NCBI GenBank assembly: GCA_003153955.1
Contig: PMCB01000106.1
Location: 1 to 25,638, forward strand
Direction of reading: 5' to 3'
DNA from: Dehalococcoidia bacterium
Lineage (GTDB): Bacteria; Chloroflexota; Dehalococcoidia; Dehalococcoidales; Fen-1064
DNA length: 25,638 bases
Part shown: positions 7,403 to 14,320 of the stretch, piece after piece
How the letters are laid out: every line of letters starts with the position of its first letter
Position numbering within the stretch: position 1 is the stretch's first letter
Notes under the pieces: model-generated
Told to the model about the DNA's origin: nothing
Seen by the model: the letters and a program-made list of their open reading frames with translations, nothing else
Database searches by the model: none
Program-made: the position numbers and the translations under genes

Positions 7403-8173
7403 CTAAAGAATAAACGGCGGTTCCGAAGAGACTGATTGAATCAATTTTTCAGCTTGTTGTATCTGTTCTGGTGAGCCTTCAATTGCCAACCAGACACAAC
7501 CTTCCGCCCCGCTGATACCGCCTGCGGCGATCATTTCCGCTTTCACGCCGGTTAAATATTTTAACGCTTCAATTTCAGTAACAACTTCACCCGGTACCGG
7601 CAGCAAACGAAAGCCTTTGTTACCGGGTGTATTAACTTTATTGGCGATCTCATCAAGGTCGCCGGATATACGTTTTTCCAATCCAATGGGGATTAACAGC
7701 CTTACTCTTCGTCCTGCAACTGCCGTTAAAGCAACAGTGATTGTCCCGCCTTGAGGATTACCGACTAAAATTGCAGCCCGTTTATGGAAAACGTCAAGGG
7801 CATTGGCTCCTTTAATAATGACGTCCCCTTCTTTTAGTTCAGCAGCGACATCGTTGATCGTCTTGCCTTCCAGCCAAAGGCCGTCCCTGATCACGACATC
7901 GCCGGGGAATTCACTATCGCCGGCTAACCGTCCGGCGTCAGTAGTTTTATAGTGCGGCGGCAGCGATATTCCGCGAAAAAAACGCAGTCTGTCAAATTTA
8001 TCTTTCCGACCAATTGATTCCAGTATTTCTTCAGCGACATAGCTGTTAGTTGTTCCGGCGACGATGACCACCGTCCCTTGCCGTAATGCGTCCACAACCG
8101 CAGGGTGTGCTGCCACGGCTTTCCCCAGCAACCGCTTTCCCATCGCCACTGTCAATAATATTTGTTTCATCAC
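7403..8173 (-). CDS. Protein of unknown function, alpha/beta fold likely
   Basis: The 256-residue product is well formed, but I cannot assign a family. It alternates hydrophobic strands and helices. VVIVAGTTNSYVAEEIL (about 35-51) resembles a nucleotide or phosphate-binding strand-loop-helix. A central part (GDVVIRDG, GDVIIKGANALD) reads like beta strands, and Gly-rich turns follow (GNPQGGTI, AAGGISGAEG). A C-terminal CVWLAIEGSPEQIQQAEKLI looks like a ferredoxin-like beta-alpha unit. There is no signal peptide or membrane segment. GTG at 8173 and ATG at 8170 are both possible starts, with GGAG 9 to 12 bases upstream. It is monocistronic with its own extended -10 promoter, and divergent from the next operon. 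Confidence 0.75.
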   Translation of the reverse strand: MMKQILLTVAMGKRLLGKAVAAHPAVVDALRQGTVVIVAGTTNSYVAEEILESIGRKDKFDRLRFFRGISLPPHYKTTDAGRLAGDSEFPGDVVIRDGLWLEGKTINDVAAELKEGDVIIKGANALDVFHKRAAILVGNPQGGTITVALTAVAGRRVRLLIPIGLEKRISGDLDEIANKVNTPGNKGFRLLPVPGEVVTEIEALKYLTGVKAEMIAAGGISGAEGCVWLAIEGSPEQIQQAEKLIQSVSSEPPFIL

Positions 8174-8220
8174 GTCATCTTACTCCAGATAATATTGGGT
8201 TCATCATTGTATTAGTTTGC

Positions 8221-8229
8221 ATTATAACA
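8221..8229 (-). promoter_or_regulatory. Extended -10 promoter of the unknown-function gene
   Basis: On the minus strand TGT precedes TATAAT (8221-8226), about 50 bases before the start codon. The same TGTTATAAT string occurs before the ChrA gene. Confidence 0.5.
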
Positions 8230-8315
8230 GATAACCCGAATCTCTCTAATATTTGGCGCCTTTTGCAACGGAAACCCCCGGATAAACCACGATTTCCGTT
8301 CTTGCTGCTCTCTAA

Positions 8316-8344
8316 TTGATTAATTCAAAAGTGTGGATTATACT
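8316..8344 (+). promoter_or_regulatory. Promoter of the isocitrate lyase-like/TIGR04076 operon
   Basis: TTGATT (8316-8321), a 17-base spacer and TATACT (8339-8344) form a near-consensus sigma-70 promoter. The start would be near 8351, inside the adjacent inverted repeat. Confidence 0.65.
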
Positions 8345-8348
8345 TTGA

Positions 8349-8368
8349 GAAAATATTCGTATATTTTC
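8349..8368 (+). repeat. Inverted repeat at the transcription start
   Basis: GAAAATAT (8349-8356) and ATATTTTC (8361-8368) are perfect 8-base arms around TCGT. The position, directly after the -10 box, suits a repressor operator; a 5'-end mRNA hairpin is the alternative. Confidence 0.55.
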
Positions 8369-8387
8369 AAATAACAGAGGTGATTAA

Positions 8388-9275
8388 TTGAAAAAGACCA
8401 CGATGCTGCGTAAATTACTGGAAAAACCGGGGGTATTGATCGTGCCGCCGGCGTACGATTGTTTATCTGCCCGGGTCGCCGAGGCCACAGGATTTAAAGC
8501 GGTTTTGATGGCCGCCGGGCTGACGGGGGATGCTCAAATCGGGGTGCCTAATTTCGGTTTAGCCACGGCAAGCGAAATTATCAACTGCGCAAAATACATC
8601 GCACATTCGGTAAATATTCCCCTTATCGTCGGCGTCGAAGACGGCTGGGGCGGGGCGCTGGCTTCCTACCGCACGGTACAAGAGGTCATCCGGGCCGGGG
8701 CAGCAGGTCTTTATATCAACGACCAGAAACATCTTAAATTGATCAGAACTCCCCATAATCTCGTTGATGTTTTGCCCAGGGATGAATTTTTAGGTAAAAT
8801 GGGTGCTGTCCTGGAGGCGCGGGATAAGGAGGACAAAGACTTTATTATCATTGCCAGAATCGACGCCGGAGCCATGATGGCAGATGCTGAAGTAATCGCG
8901 CGGGCGAAAGCTTGTATAAAATTAGGGGTCGATATAATACTCCCTCACGCGATACCGCCCGAATCAAAATATCCGCGCAAGGACAAAGCCGGTCTGACGA
9001 AATTATACAAAGCGATCGGTGCGCCGGAGGCTAAGATTTGGTGTAACGGCCTAAAAAACATCACTGCCAAAGACTGTGCGGACATGGGCGCCAAAATATC
9101 TGTGCCGGATGACTCTCCCACTGTCCCCGTGAAAAATTTGTTAGTGAATGTGTATCGTGATATGCACACGGCGTTATGCGGCACCCCGGACAAGGGAACA
9201 TCCGGCAGCGGAAAGGTAAATATGCTGGGAGACAAGGAGTTCTGGAAAAAAATAGAAAATAAATATGTACCCTAA
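8388..9275 (+). CDS. Isocitrate lyase/PEP mutase superfamily protein (paralogue 1)
   Basis: The 295 residues form a PrpB/PEP-mutase-type TIM barrel: PPAYDCLSARVAEATGFKAV, FGLATASEI, VGVEDGWGG, LYINDQKH, IIARIDAG, GVDIILPHA. The family normally carries a DxD metal motif and, in the lyases, a K-[KR]-C-G-H loop. Here the first Asp of the DAD motif is Gly (GVED), and the loop after NDQKH has no Cys. It is therefore unlikely to be a classical methylisocitrate or isocitrate lyase and may act on another 2-keto or C-C/C-P acid. The start is TTG at 8388 after AGAGGTGA. The TIGR04076 gene follows after 37 bases. A paralogue with the same opening and ending lies at 21750-22646. Confidence 0.85.
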   Translation: MKKTTMLRKLLEKPGVLIVPPAYDCLSARVAEATGFKAVLMAAGLTGDAQIGVPNFGLATASEIINCAKYIAHSVNIPLIVGVEDGWGGALASYRTVQEVIRAGAAGLYINDQKHLKLIRTPHNLVDVLPRDEFLGKMGAVLEARDKEDKDFIIIARIDAGAMMADAEVIARAKACIKLGVDIILPHAIPPESKYPRKDKAGLTKLYKAIGAPEAKIWCNGLKNITAKDCADMGAKISVPDDSPTVPVKNLLVNVYRDMHTALCGTPDKGTSGSGKVNMLGDKEFWKKIENKYVP

Positions 9276-9312
9276 CAGGGGCCGGTAAACAATCAGGAGG
9301 AGAAAAACGAAA

Positions 9313-9582
9313 ATGGCATTACCAACAGCGGATGGATACAAAGTGATAGCCACCGTAAAGTCTGTCAAGGGGACATGTAAGGCCGGACATAAAGCCAGTG
9401 ATTCGTTTGAAATCAGCTGCCGCAACACCGCCGGGCTCTGTGGTTTTTTCTACCATGATATTTTCCCTGTAATTCAGATGCTGCAGATGGGCGGCACCTA
9501 CCCGTCGGGGAAAGAGGCCATCGATGTAAGTTGTCTTGACCGCCGCAATGAAGTAATCATTGAACTGAAGCGGATAAAATAA
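9313..9582 (+). CDS. TIGR04076 family small protein
   Basis: The 89-residue product matches my memory of the uncharacterised TIGR04076 family. It opens with YKVIATVKSVKGTCKAGHK, where a Cys-x-x-Gly-His element follows a strand. A central TAGLCGFFYHDIFPVIQMLQ follows, then MGGTYP, and a C-terminal DVSCLDRRNEVIIELKRI. Cys22, His25 and Cys43 could bind a metal. AGGAGG precedes the ATG at 9313. It is the second gene of a two-gene operon with the isocitrate lyase-like protein. The function is unknown; members of this family are frequent in anaerobes. Confidence 0.85.
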   Translation: MALPTADGYKVIATVKSVKGTCKAGHKASDSFEISCRNTAGLCGFFYHDIFPVIQMLQMGGTYPSGKEAIDVSCLDRRNEVIIELKRIK

Positions 9583-9625
9583 CACCTGATGTTAAATCCG
9601 AAATGCCGGCGATATGCAACACGAT

Positions 9626-9652
9626 TTGCAGTATTGCTTTTTATTTTATAAT
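9626..9652 (+). promoter_or_regulatory. Possible promoter of the MutS-like operon leader
   Basis: TTGCAG (9626-9631) and TATAAT (9647-9652) are separated by 15 bases, which is short. A start near 9659 would place the whole folded leader in the transcript. A second -10-like TATTAT at 9668-9673 would start transcription inside the first helix and fits less well. Confidence 0.4.
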
Positions 9653-9658
9653 AATTCG

Positions 9659-9762
9659 TGTTTCTGGTATTATTATGGGTACAGACTCAGCTGGTTCAAT
9701 TGAGACTAATGGTCTGTGAACCCAACAGCCTTTACCGGTATTGCTTGTAGGGGCTTTTTTAT
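9659..9762 (+). promoter_or_regulatory. Candidate structured leader RNA with attenuator before the MutS-like pair
   Basis: A 10-bp helix forms between GGGTACAGAC (9677-9686) and GTCTGT plus ACCC (9712-9717 and 9720-9723), with a GA bulge. It is followed by a terminator (9727-9760), and the coding start is 38 bases after the terminator ends. An alternative helix, GCTGGTTC (9690-9697) with GAACC and AGC (9718-9722 and 9727-9729), would break both the long helix and the base of the terminator, as an antiterminator would. No known riboswitch class is recognised. The simpler view is that the hairpins only end the upstream operon. Confidence 0.45.
9727..9760 (+). terminator. Terminator or attenuator upstream of the MutS-like genes
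   Basis: AGCCTTTAC (9727-9735) pairs with GTAGGGGCT (9747-9755) over 9 bp, including two U-G wobbles, and is followed by T residues to 9760. It lies 145 bases after the TIGR04076 stop and before the MutS-like ATG. Confidence 0.75.
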
Positions 9763-9800
9763 TGGTAACAGGAGCATATAGGCTGGAGGCAGTTCCACTG

Positions 9801-11336
9801 ATGACCTTCAAAAGCATTTTGTTCAATACCACCGGTGAAGGCGCAAATGAAGTAATTTCTGACGCGCCCGCCTTTTTTGTGGACTTAAATCTCAATCAGA
9901 TTATTGATGCGATTACTGCCGAGAGAGATACATATAACCTGCAGCCGTTTTTTTTCACACCACTGCACAGTGAAGATGCCATCCGGTACCGTCATGAAAT
10001 CATGCAGGAACTTAAAAATGAAAACTTGATGACGGCCATCAAATCATTTGCAGGGCAAATGGTCGTTATCCGCCGGTATCTGGCGCTCTCGGATAAACTG
10101 ATTTACAAATATTTTAAAGAAGGTTGGTTTTTAGAGGCGGCAGTACAATATTACGAGACGGTTAATAACCTTGCGCATGATTTATCCGCGATAGAATTAA
10201 AATCGCGCGGCTTTTTAGCTTTCCGTGATTACCTGAAAAATTATACAGGCTCAGATGCTTTTATTTCGCTGTCGACAGATGCCAAAAAACTCAGCGCAGA
10301 CTTCTCCGATGTAAAATACAGTCTGCACATCCACGGTCTGACCGTCAGGGTGCGTAAATATGAGGGCGAAACAGATTTCAGCGTTGAGGTCGCGCAAACA
10401 TTCGAGAAATTCAAACAGGGCACGGTGAAAGATTACCGCAACAAACTTCGTGAGGGGACCGATGTAAACGATGTGGAAGCGCGAATTTTGGATTTCGTCG
10501 CTAAACTCTATCCCCCAATTTTTGCAGGTTTGGACGGTTTCTATGAGCAGCATAGTCACTTCGTCAATGAAACCATCAGCTTTTTCGACCGTGAAATACA
10601 ATTCTATGTCGCCTATCTCGAGTTTATCGCAAAATTCCAACCTGCCGGTTTGAATTTCTGTTATCCGCAGATATCCTCCGTCAGCAAGGAAGTTAACGAC
10701 AGCGAAGGATTCGATTTAGCCCTGGCGAATAAACTTATTGCCGAAGGTTCATCCGTTGTCTGTAATAGTTTTTATTTGAAAGACAGGGAACGCATATTTG
10801 TCGTTTCCGGCCCGAACCAGGGCGGGAAAACGACCTTCGCACGTATGTTCGGGCAAGTGCATTATCTGGCCAGTCTGGGGTGTCCTGTCCCGGGTAAAGA
10901 AGCCCGACTCTTCCTGTTTGACAATCTCTTTACCCATTTCGAAAAAATGGAAGATATCAAGGACCTCCGAGGGAAACTCCAGGACGACCTGGTCAGGATG
11001 CAAGAAATTCTGGCTCAGGCTACACCTGACAGCATTATCATTATCAATGAAATCCTGACTTCCACCACCTTACAGGACGCAATCTTCTTGAGCAAAAAGG
11101 TAATCGAGAAAATAATCGGATTGGATTTATTGTGTGTTTGGGTCACATTTGTTGAAGAACTGTCTACATACAGTGAAAAAACCGTCAGCATGGTCAGCAC
11201 CGTAAATCCGGAAAATCCGGCCGTGAGTATCTTCAAAGTTATCAGAAAACCGGCAGACGGGCTTTCATATGCCCACGCAATTGCCGAAAAGCATCACCTC
11301 ACCTACAAATCATTACAGGAGCGCATCAAATCATGA
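9801..11336 (+). CDS. MutS-like ATPase, first of a tandem pair
   Basis: I choose the ATG at 9801 (MTFKSILFN), with GGAGG upstream, over an in-frame TTG at 9741 that lies inside the terminator hairpin. The 511-residue protein has a helical core and a C-terminal MutS domain V ATPase: Walker A GPNQGGKTT (337-345), LFDNLFTHF, and a Walker B strand SIIIINEILTSTT (411-423). Asn replaces the usual Asp in the Walker B DE pair. The mismatch-binding domain I of true MutS, the MutS2 Smr domain and the helix-turn-helix tail are all absent. It overlaps the next gene by ATGA, so a heterodimer is likely. Function could be DNA or RNA structure handling, but mismatch repair as such is unlikely. Confidence 0.85.
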   Translation: MTFKSILFNTTGEGANEVISDAPAFFVDLNLNQIIDAITAERDTYNLQPFFFTPLHSEDAIRYRHEIMQELKNENLMTAIKSFAGQMVVIRRYLALSDKLIYKYFKEGWFLEAAVQYYETVNNLAHDLSAIELKSRGFLAFRDYLKNYTGSDAFISLSTDAKKLSADFSDVKYSLHIHGLTVRVRKYEGETDFSVEVAQTFEKFKQGTVKDYRNKLREGTDVNDVEARILDFVAKLYPPIFAGLDGFYEQHSHFVNETISFFDREIQFYVAYLEFIAKFQPAGLNFCYPQISSVSKEVNDSEGFDLALANKLIAEGSSVVCNSFYLKDRERIFVVSGPNQGGKTTFARMFGQVHYLASLGCPVPGKEARLFLFDNLFTHFEKMEDIKDLRGKLQDDLVRMQEILAQATPDSIIIINEILTSTTLQDAIFLSKKVIEKIIGLDLLCVWVTFVEELSTYSEKTVSMVSTVNPENPAVSIFKVIRKPADGLSYAHAIAEKHHLTYKSLQERIKS

Positions 11337-12844
11337 AAGTTTTTCTGATGTATAAAGACCATGATTTTGACGTGCAGCAGGAACTACCGTTGAATGAACC
11401 GGAACTGACCCAGGACCTGGAATTGGATACTCTTTTCAATGCCATGGCACTCGGCGATTACTTCCTGCAGGATGCGGCTAAAAAAGTTATCTTTGCCGGT
11501 TTGAAAGATAGGCCGGACTCGATACTCTACCGCCAAAGCATCCTCAAGGATTGTTTGAATAATCCCGTTATTGTCAGGAACCTTTACAAAATCGCGGAAG
11601 ACGCAATGGAAACCAAACAGAAGAACCATTGGGGCTGGCTGCTTGAAAACAGCAACCCGGCCTATGTAATGTCCGTCTCGGTAGGCGCGTTGCAAATGTT
11701 CGTAGGCAACATGAAACAATTGAGAACTCTGGCCGATGAGCATGCCGACAAATTTGAATCTGATGGTTTTAAAACCCTGTTCGCGATGATTAAAAAGGAG
11801 CTTGATACCCCTTACTTTACCCTCATCCAGAATCACCTGAGGAGGCTGGAATTCCATCACGGAATCCTAATCGGTGCGGAACTGGGGAAAGGCAATGAAG
11901 GCGCCAACTACATCCTGCGTAAGCCTCTGGATAAAAAACTCAATTTAATGCAGCGGCTCTTCACTAAAAAATCACCGGTTTACTCTTTTCGGATTGAAAC
12001 GCGCGATGAGGGCGGCAGTAAGGCATTGGAAGAGCTAAGAAATAAAGGAATCAAATCAGCCGTTAATGCAGTAGCTCAATCCGCGGACCATATCGATAGT
12101 TTCTTCAGCATGCTGCGTTTTGAACTTGGGTTTTATGTGGGTTCCCTGAATTTACATGAGCAACTCATGAAAATAGAGGAACCGGCGTCTTTTCCCGAAC
12201 CCGCGGAGGTTAACGAACGGCAACATTCTTTTAGTGGTTTATATGATATCTGCCTGGCATTAACCGTGAAACGTAAAGTCGTCAGTAACGATCTGAACGC
12301 TGATGATAAAGACCTGGTGCTAATCACGGGCGCCAATCAGGGCGGCAAATCCACCTTCCTGCGCAGTATCGGCCTGTCTCAAATGATGATGCAATGTGGA
12401 ATGTTTACACCGGCTGAGACTTTCAGGGCCAATGTCTGCGACGGGCTTTTCACCCACTTCAAACGCGAAGAAGATATTACGATGGAAAGCGGTAAACTGG
12501 ATGAGGAACTCAAAAGGACAAGCTTGATTGTCGACCGGTTAACGCTTAATTCCATCGTGCTTTTCAATGAATCTTTTGCGGCCACCAACGAAAGAGAAGG
12601 TTCCGAAATTGCGCGTCAGATAACTATGGGGCTGGTAGAAAAAGGCATTAAAGTGTTCTTCGTTACACACCAATATGAATTTGCTCATGGTTTATACGAA
12701 AGAAAAATGCCGAATGCCGTTTTTCTCCGGGCGGACAGGGAGACCGACGGTACCAGAACTTATAAACTGTCTGCCGGGGAACCACTGCAAACGAGCTACG
12801 GCGAAGATTTGTATAAGCGGGTTTTTGTAAACGACAAATCCTGA
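11333..12844 (+). CDS. MutS-like ATPase, second of a tandem pair
   Basis: The 503-residue product has the same layout as its neighbour but is quite divergent. A helical core is followed by a domain V ATPase with Walker A GANQGGKST (333-341), DGLFTHFKREED (370-381), SGKLDEELKR (386-395), Walker B SIVLFNESFAATNEREGSE (407-425) and VFFVTHQYEFAHGL, where the His is the H-loop. As in the first protein, Walker B has NE rather than DE. There is no mismatch-recognition domain and no Smr nuclease domain. The ATG at 11333 overlaps the preceding stop by four bases, which implies translational coupling and probably 1:1 assembly. No nuclease or MutL gene is nearby. Confidence 0.87.
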   Translation: MKVFLMYKDHDFDVQQELPLNEPELTQDLELDTLFNAMALGDYFLQDAAKKVIFAGLKDRPDSILYRQSILKDCLNNPVIVRNLYKIAEDAMETKQKNHWGWLLENSNPAYVMSVSVGALQMFVGNMKQLRTLADEHADKFESDGFKTLFAMIKKELDTPYFTLIQNHLRRLEFHHGILIGAELGKGNEGANYILRKPLDKKLNLMQRLFTKKSPVYSFRIETRDEGGSKALEELRNKGIKSAVNAVAQSADHIDSFFSMLRFELGFYVGSLNLHEQLMKIEEPASFPEPAEVNERQHSFSGLYDICLALTVKRKVVSNDLNADDKDLVLITGANQGGKSTFLRSIGLSQMMMQCGMFTPAETFRANVCDGLFTHFKREEDITMESGKLDEELKRTSLIVDRLTLNSIVLFNESFAATNEREGSEIARQITMGLVEKGIKVFFVTHQYEFAHGLYERKMPNAVFLRADRETDGTRTYKLSAGEPLQTSYGEDLYKRVFVNDKS

Positions 12845-12925
12845 ACCAACATCAACGCCGCCTTTATCAACTAATCCCGGTTCGATTCCACCGGCCTTCA
12901 GCTAAAAAACTGTTTCAATTTGGCT

Positions 12926-13534
12926 TTATTTTGTATGTTTTTTAATCTCTATTTTGTTGAATAATTCAATATCAGCTTGGTTATTGATATTAAAAAAGGA
13001 TTGAAACTCCGGGTCAAACTTGCTGAATTCAGCTTGATCAAAATAACGGACCCTCATTTCCTTCAGACATTCCGAAATGCTTAGTTGATCATTCTCGAGG
13101 CGTTTTTTCATTACCGGGATACAACTGCAGGAATAGATGCCGTGCAAAGGTTCGATCTGGTTATTCGGCCAGCGGGGAATCACCGCGTCAAAACCGGGTG
13201 AAATTTCTACCATATGCGATAGCAGTACGGTATTAAGAAAAGGCATATCACAGGCAACCACGATATTGGCGGCGGTATGAGAAGTACTCAGGCCCGTATA
13301 AATCCCGCCCAGCGGTCCTTTTGCCGGATAAATATCGCTTACTACCTCGAGAAAGTCAAATTCTGCAAATTGGCTGCCGCCCTCATTTGTGACCAGAATA
13401 ATTTCATGGGTAATTGATGACAGATGGTCAATAACCCTTTCAACAAGCGTCATTCCGGCTATTTTTTCTGTGGCTTTATTTCTGCCGAACCTGAGGCTCT
13501 TGCCGCCGGCCAGGATAATTCCGGTGATATCCAT
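12926..13534 (-). CDS. mobA: Molybdenum cofactor guanylyltransferase MobA
   Basis: MobA joins GMP from GTP to molybdopterin to give the guanine dinucleotide cofactor used by DMSO-reductase-family enzymes. The 202-residue product has the signature LAGGKSLRFGRNK at 8-20, the KGPLGGIYTGL segment, VVACDMPFL with the metal-binding Asp, and the EPLHGIY region, all in the usual order. Length is normal. It is the last gene of the molybdoenzyme operon, 42 bases after the ferredoxin subunit, so it probably supplies cofactor to those enzymes. The ribosome binding site is weak (AAGAGTG). Confidence 0.94.
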   Translation of the reverse strand: MDITGIILAGGKSLRFGRNKATEKIAGMTLVERVIDHLSSITHEIILVTNEGGSQFAEFDFLEVVSDIYPAKGPLGGIYTGLSTSHTAANIVVACDMPFLNTVLLSHMVEISPGFDAVIPRWPNNQIEPLHGIYSCSCIPVMKKRLENDQLSISECLKEMRVRYFDQAEFSKFDPEFQSFFNINNQADIELFNKIEIKKHTK

Positions 13535-13576
13535 TTTTTCACTCTTCAGATTTACCGGTTATTACCCGGATACATA

Positions 13577-14320
13577 TTAGCCTTCGTCACACCTGGTATT
13601 ACGCATCAGTTCTTCAGCTGTTTTTGGTTTGATGACAAGCTTATCCCGGCCTACCATCCCTTCCGGAATATCTGTTACATCGGAGATTTTGTCGTAAACC
13701 GGCGGCAGCGGGTCGCGCCGCATCATCAATTCCAAGGCTTTTTGCGCATCGTAAGGAATGATCGGAGTTTTTACGGCATGCGGCTTAAACACCACCGCGG
13801 GTTTGGTGATCTTGCTGTCCGGCAGGTCTTCCAAATCGCGAAGGTCGCCGTACCTGGCCTGCATATCGCTCAGGGTTCCAAAATCAAGTGCCCGCGCTGA
13901 GCAGGCCCCGACGCAAATCGGTAAATCTCCCGCTTCCAGCCGGTCGATACACATGTCGCATTTCTGCGCGATATCACCAATTTCATCGCTCTCGAAAACA
14001 GGTGCGCCGTACGGGCATTCTTCATAACAATTGCGGCATCCGGTGCATTTATCGCTGTCAATCAGCACTGCTCCGTATTTCGGTTCCTTGCTGATGGCAT
14101 CAACATGACAGGCATTTACGCAAGCTGGTTGTTCGCAATGGTAGCAGGGAACCCATTGGAAATGGATACGTACCATCGGAAAACTACCTTTCTCGTACTC
14201 ATATACCTTCAGATATTTGAGTGGTCCCGGCGGCAGTTGGTGCCAATTTTTACAGGCCACTGTACAATCACGGCACCCGGTACATCTGCTCTGGTCAAAA
14301 AAGAACGCGTATTGTGTCAT
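13577..14320 (-). CDS. Four-cluster 4Fe-4S ferredoxin subunit, DmsB/NrfC-like
   Basis: I start at the ATG at 14320 (MTQYAFFFDQ), with GGGAGG upstream and a 4-base ATGA overlap with the catalytic gene before it. The 247-residue product has 16 cluster cysteines: C13/C16/C19/C23, C59/C62/C67/C71, C92/C95/C98/C102 and C121/C124/C136/C140. This is the standard four-cluster electron-transfer subunit of DMSO-reductase-type enzymes. There is no Tat signal. The C-terminal ~80 residues, including KITKPAVVFKP and IPYDAQKALELM, have no cluster motif and may contact the large subunit. It could serve either of the two catalytic subunits encoded upstream. Confidence 0.93.
   Translation of the reverse strand: MTQYAFFFDQSRCTGCRDCTVACKNWHQLPPGPLKYLKVYEYEKGSFPMVRIHFQWVPCYHCEQPACVNACHVDAISKEPKYGAVLIDSDKCTGCRNCYEECPYGAPVFESDEIGDIAQKCDMCIDRLEAGDLPICVGACSARALDFGTLSDMQARYGDLRDLEDLPDSKITKPAVVFKPHAVKTPIIPYDAQKALELMMRRDPLPPVYDKISDVTDIPEGMVGRDKLVIKPKTAEELMRNTRCDEG

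Noticed and set aside
9677..9723. tRNA-like segment resembling an acceptor and D-arm (CTCAGCTGGT)
   Set aside because: No anticodon arm or T-arm follows. The bases fit a long bulged helix better, so it is treated as a leader structure.
9741..9800. Upstream TTG start adding 20 residues to the first MutS-like protein
   Set aside because: The TTG is inside the terminator hairpin loop. The ATG at 9801 has a GGAGG and begins with more typical protein.
12870..12900. tRNA-like T-arm string (GGTTCGATTCC) between the MutS-like gene and mobA
   Set aside because: The bases on either side do not form a 5-bp T-stem and no anticodon or acceptor arm can be built. The actual pairing is a short CCGGT/ACCGG hairpin without a U-tract.
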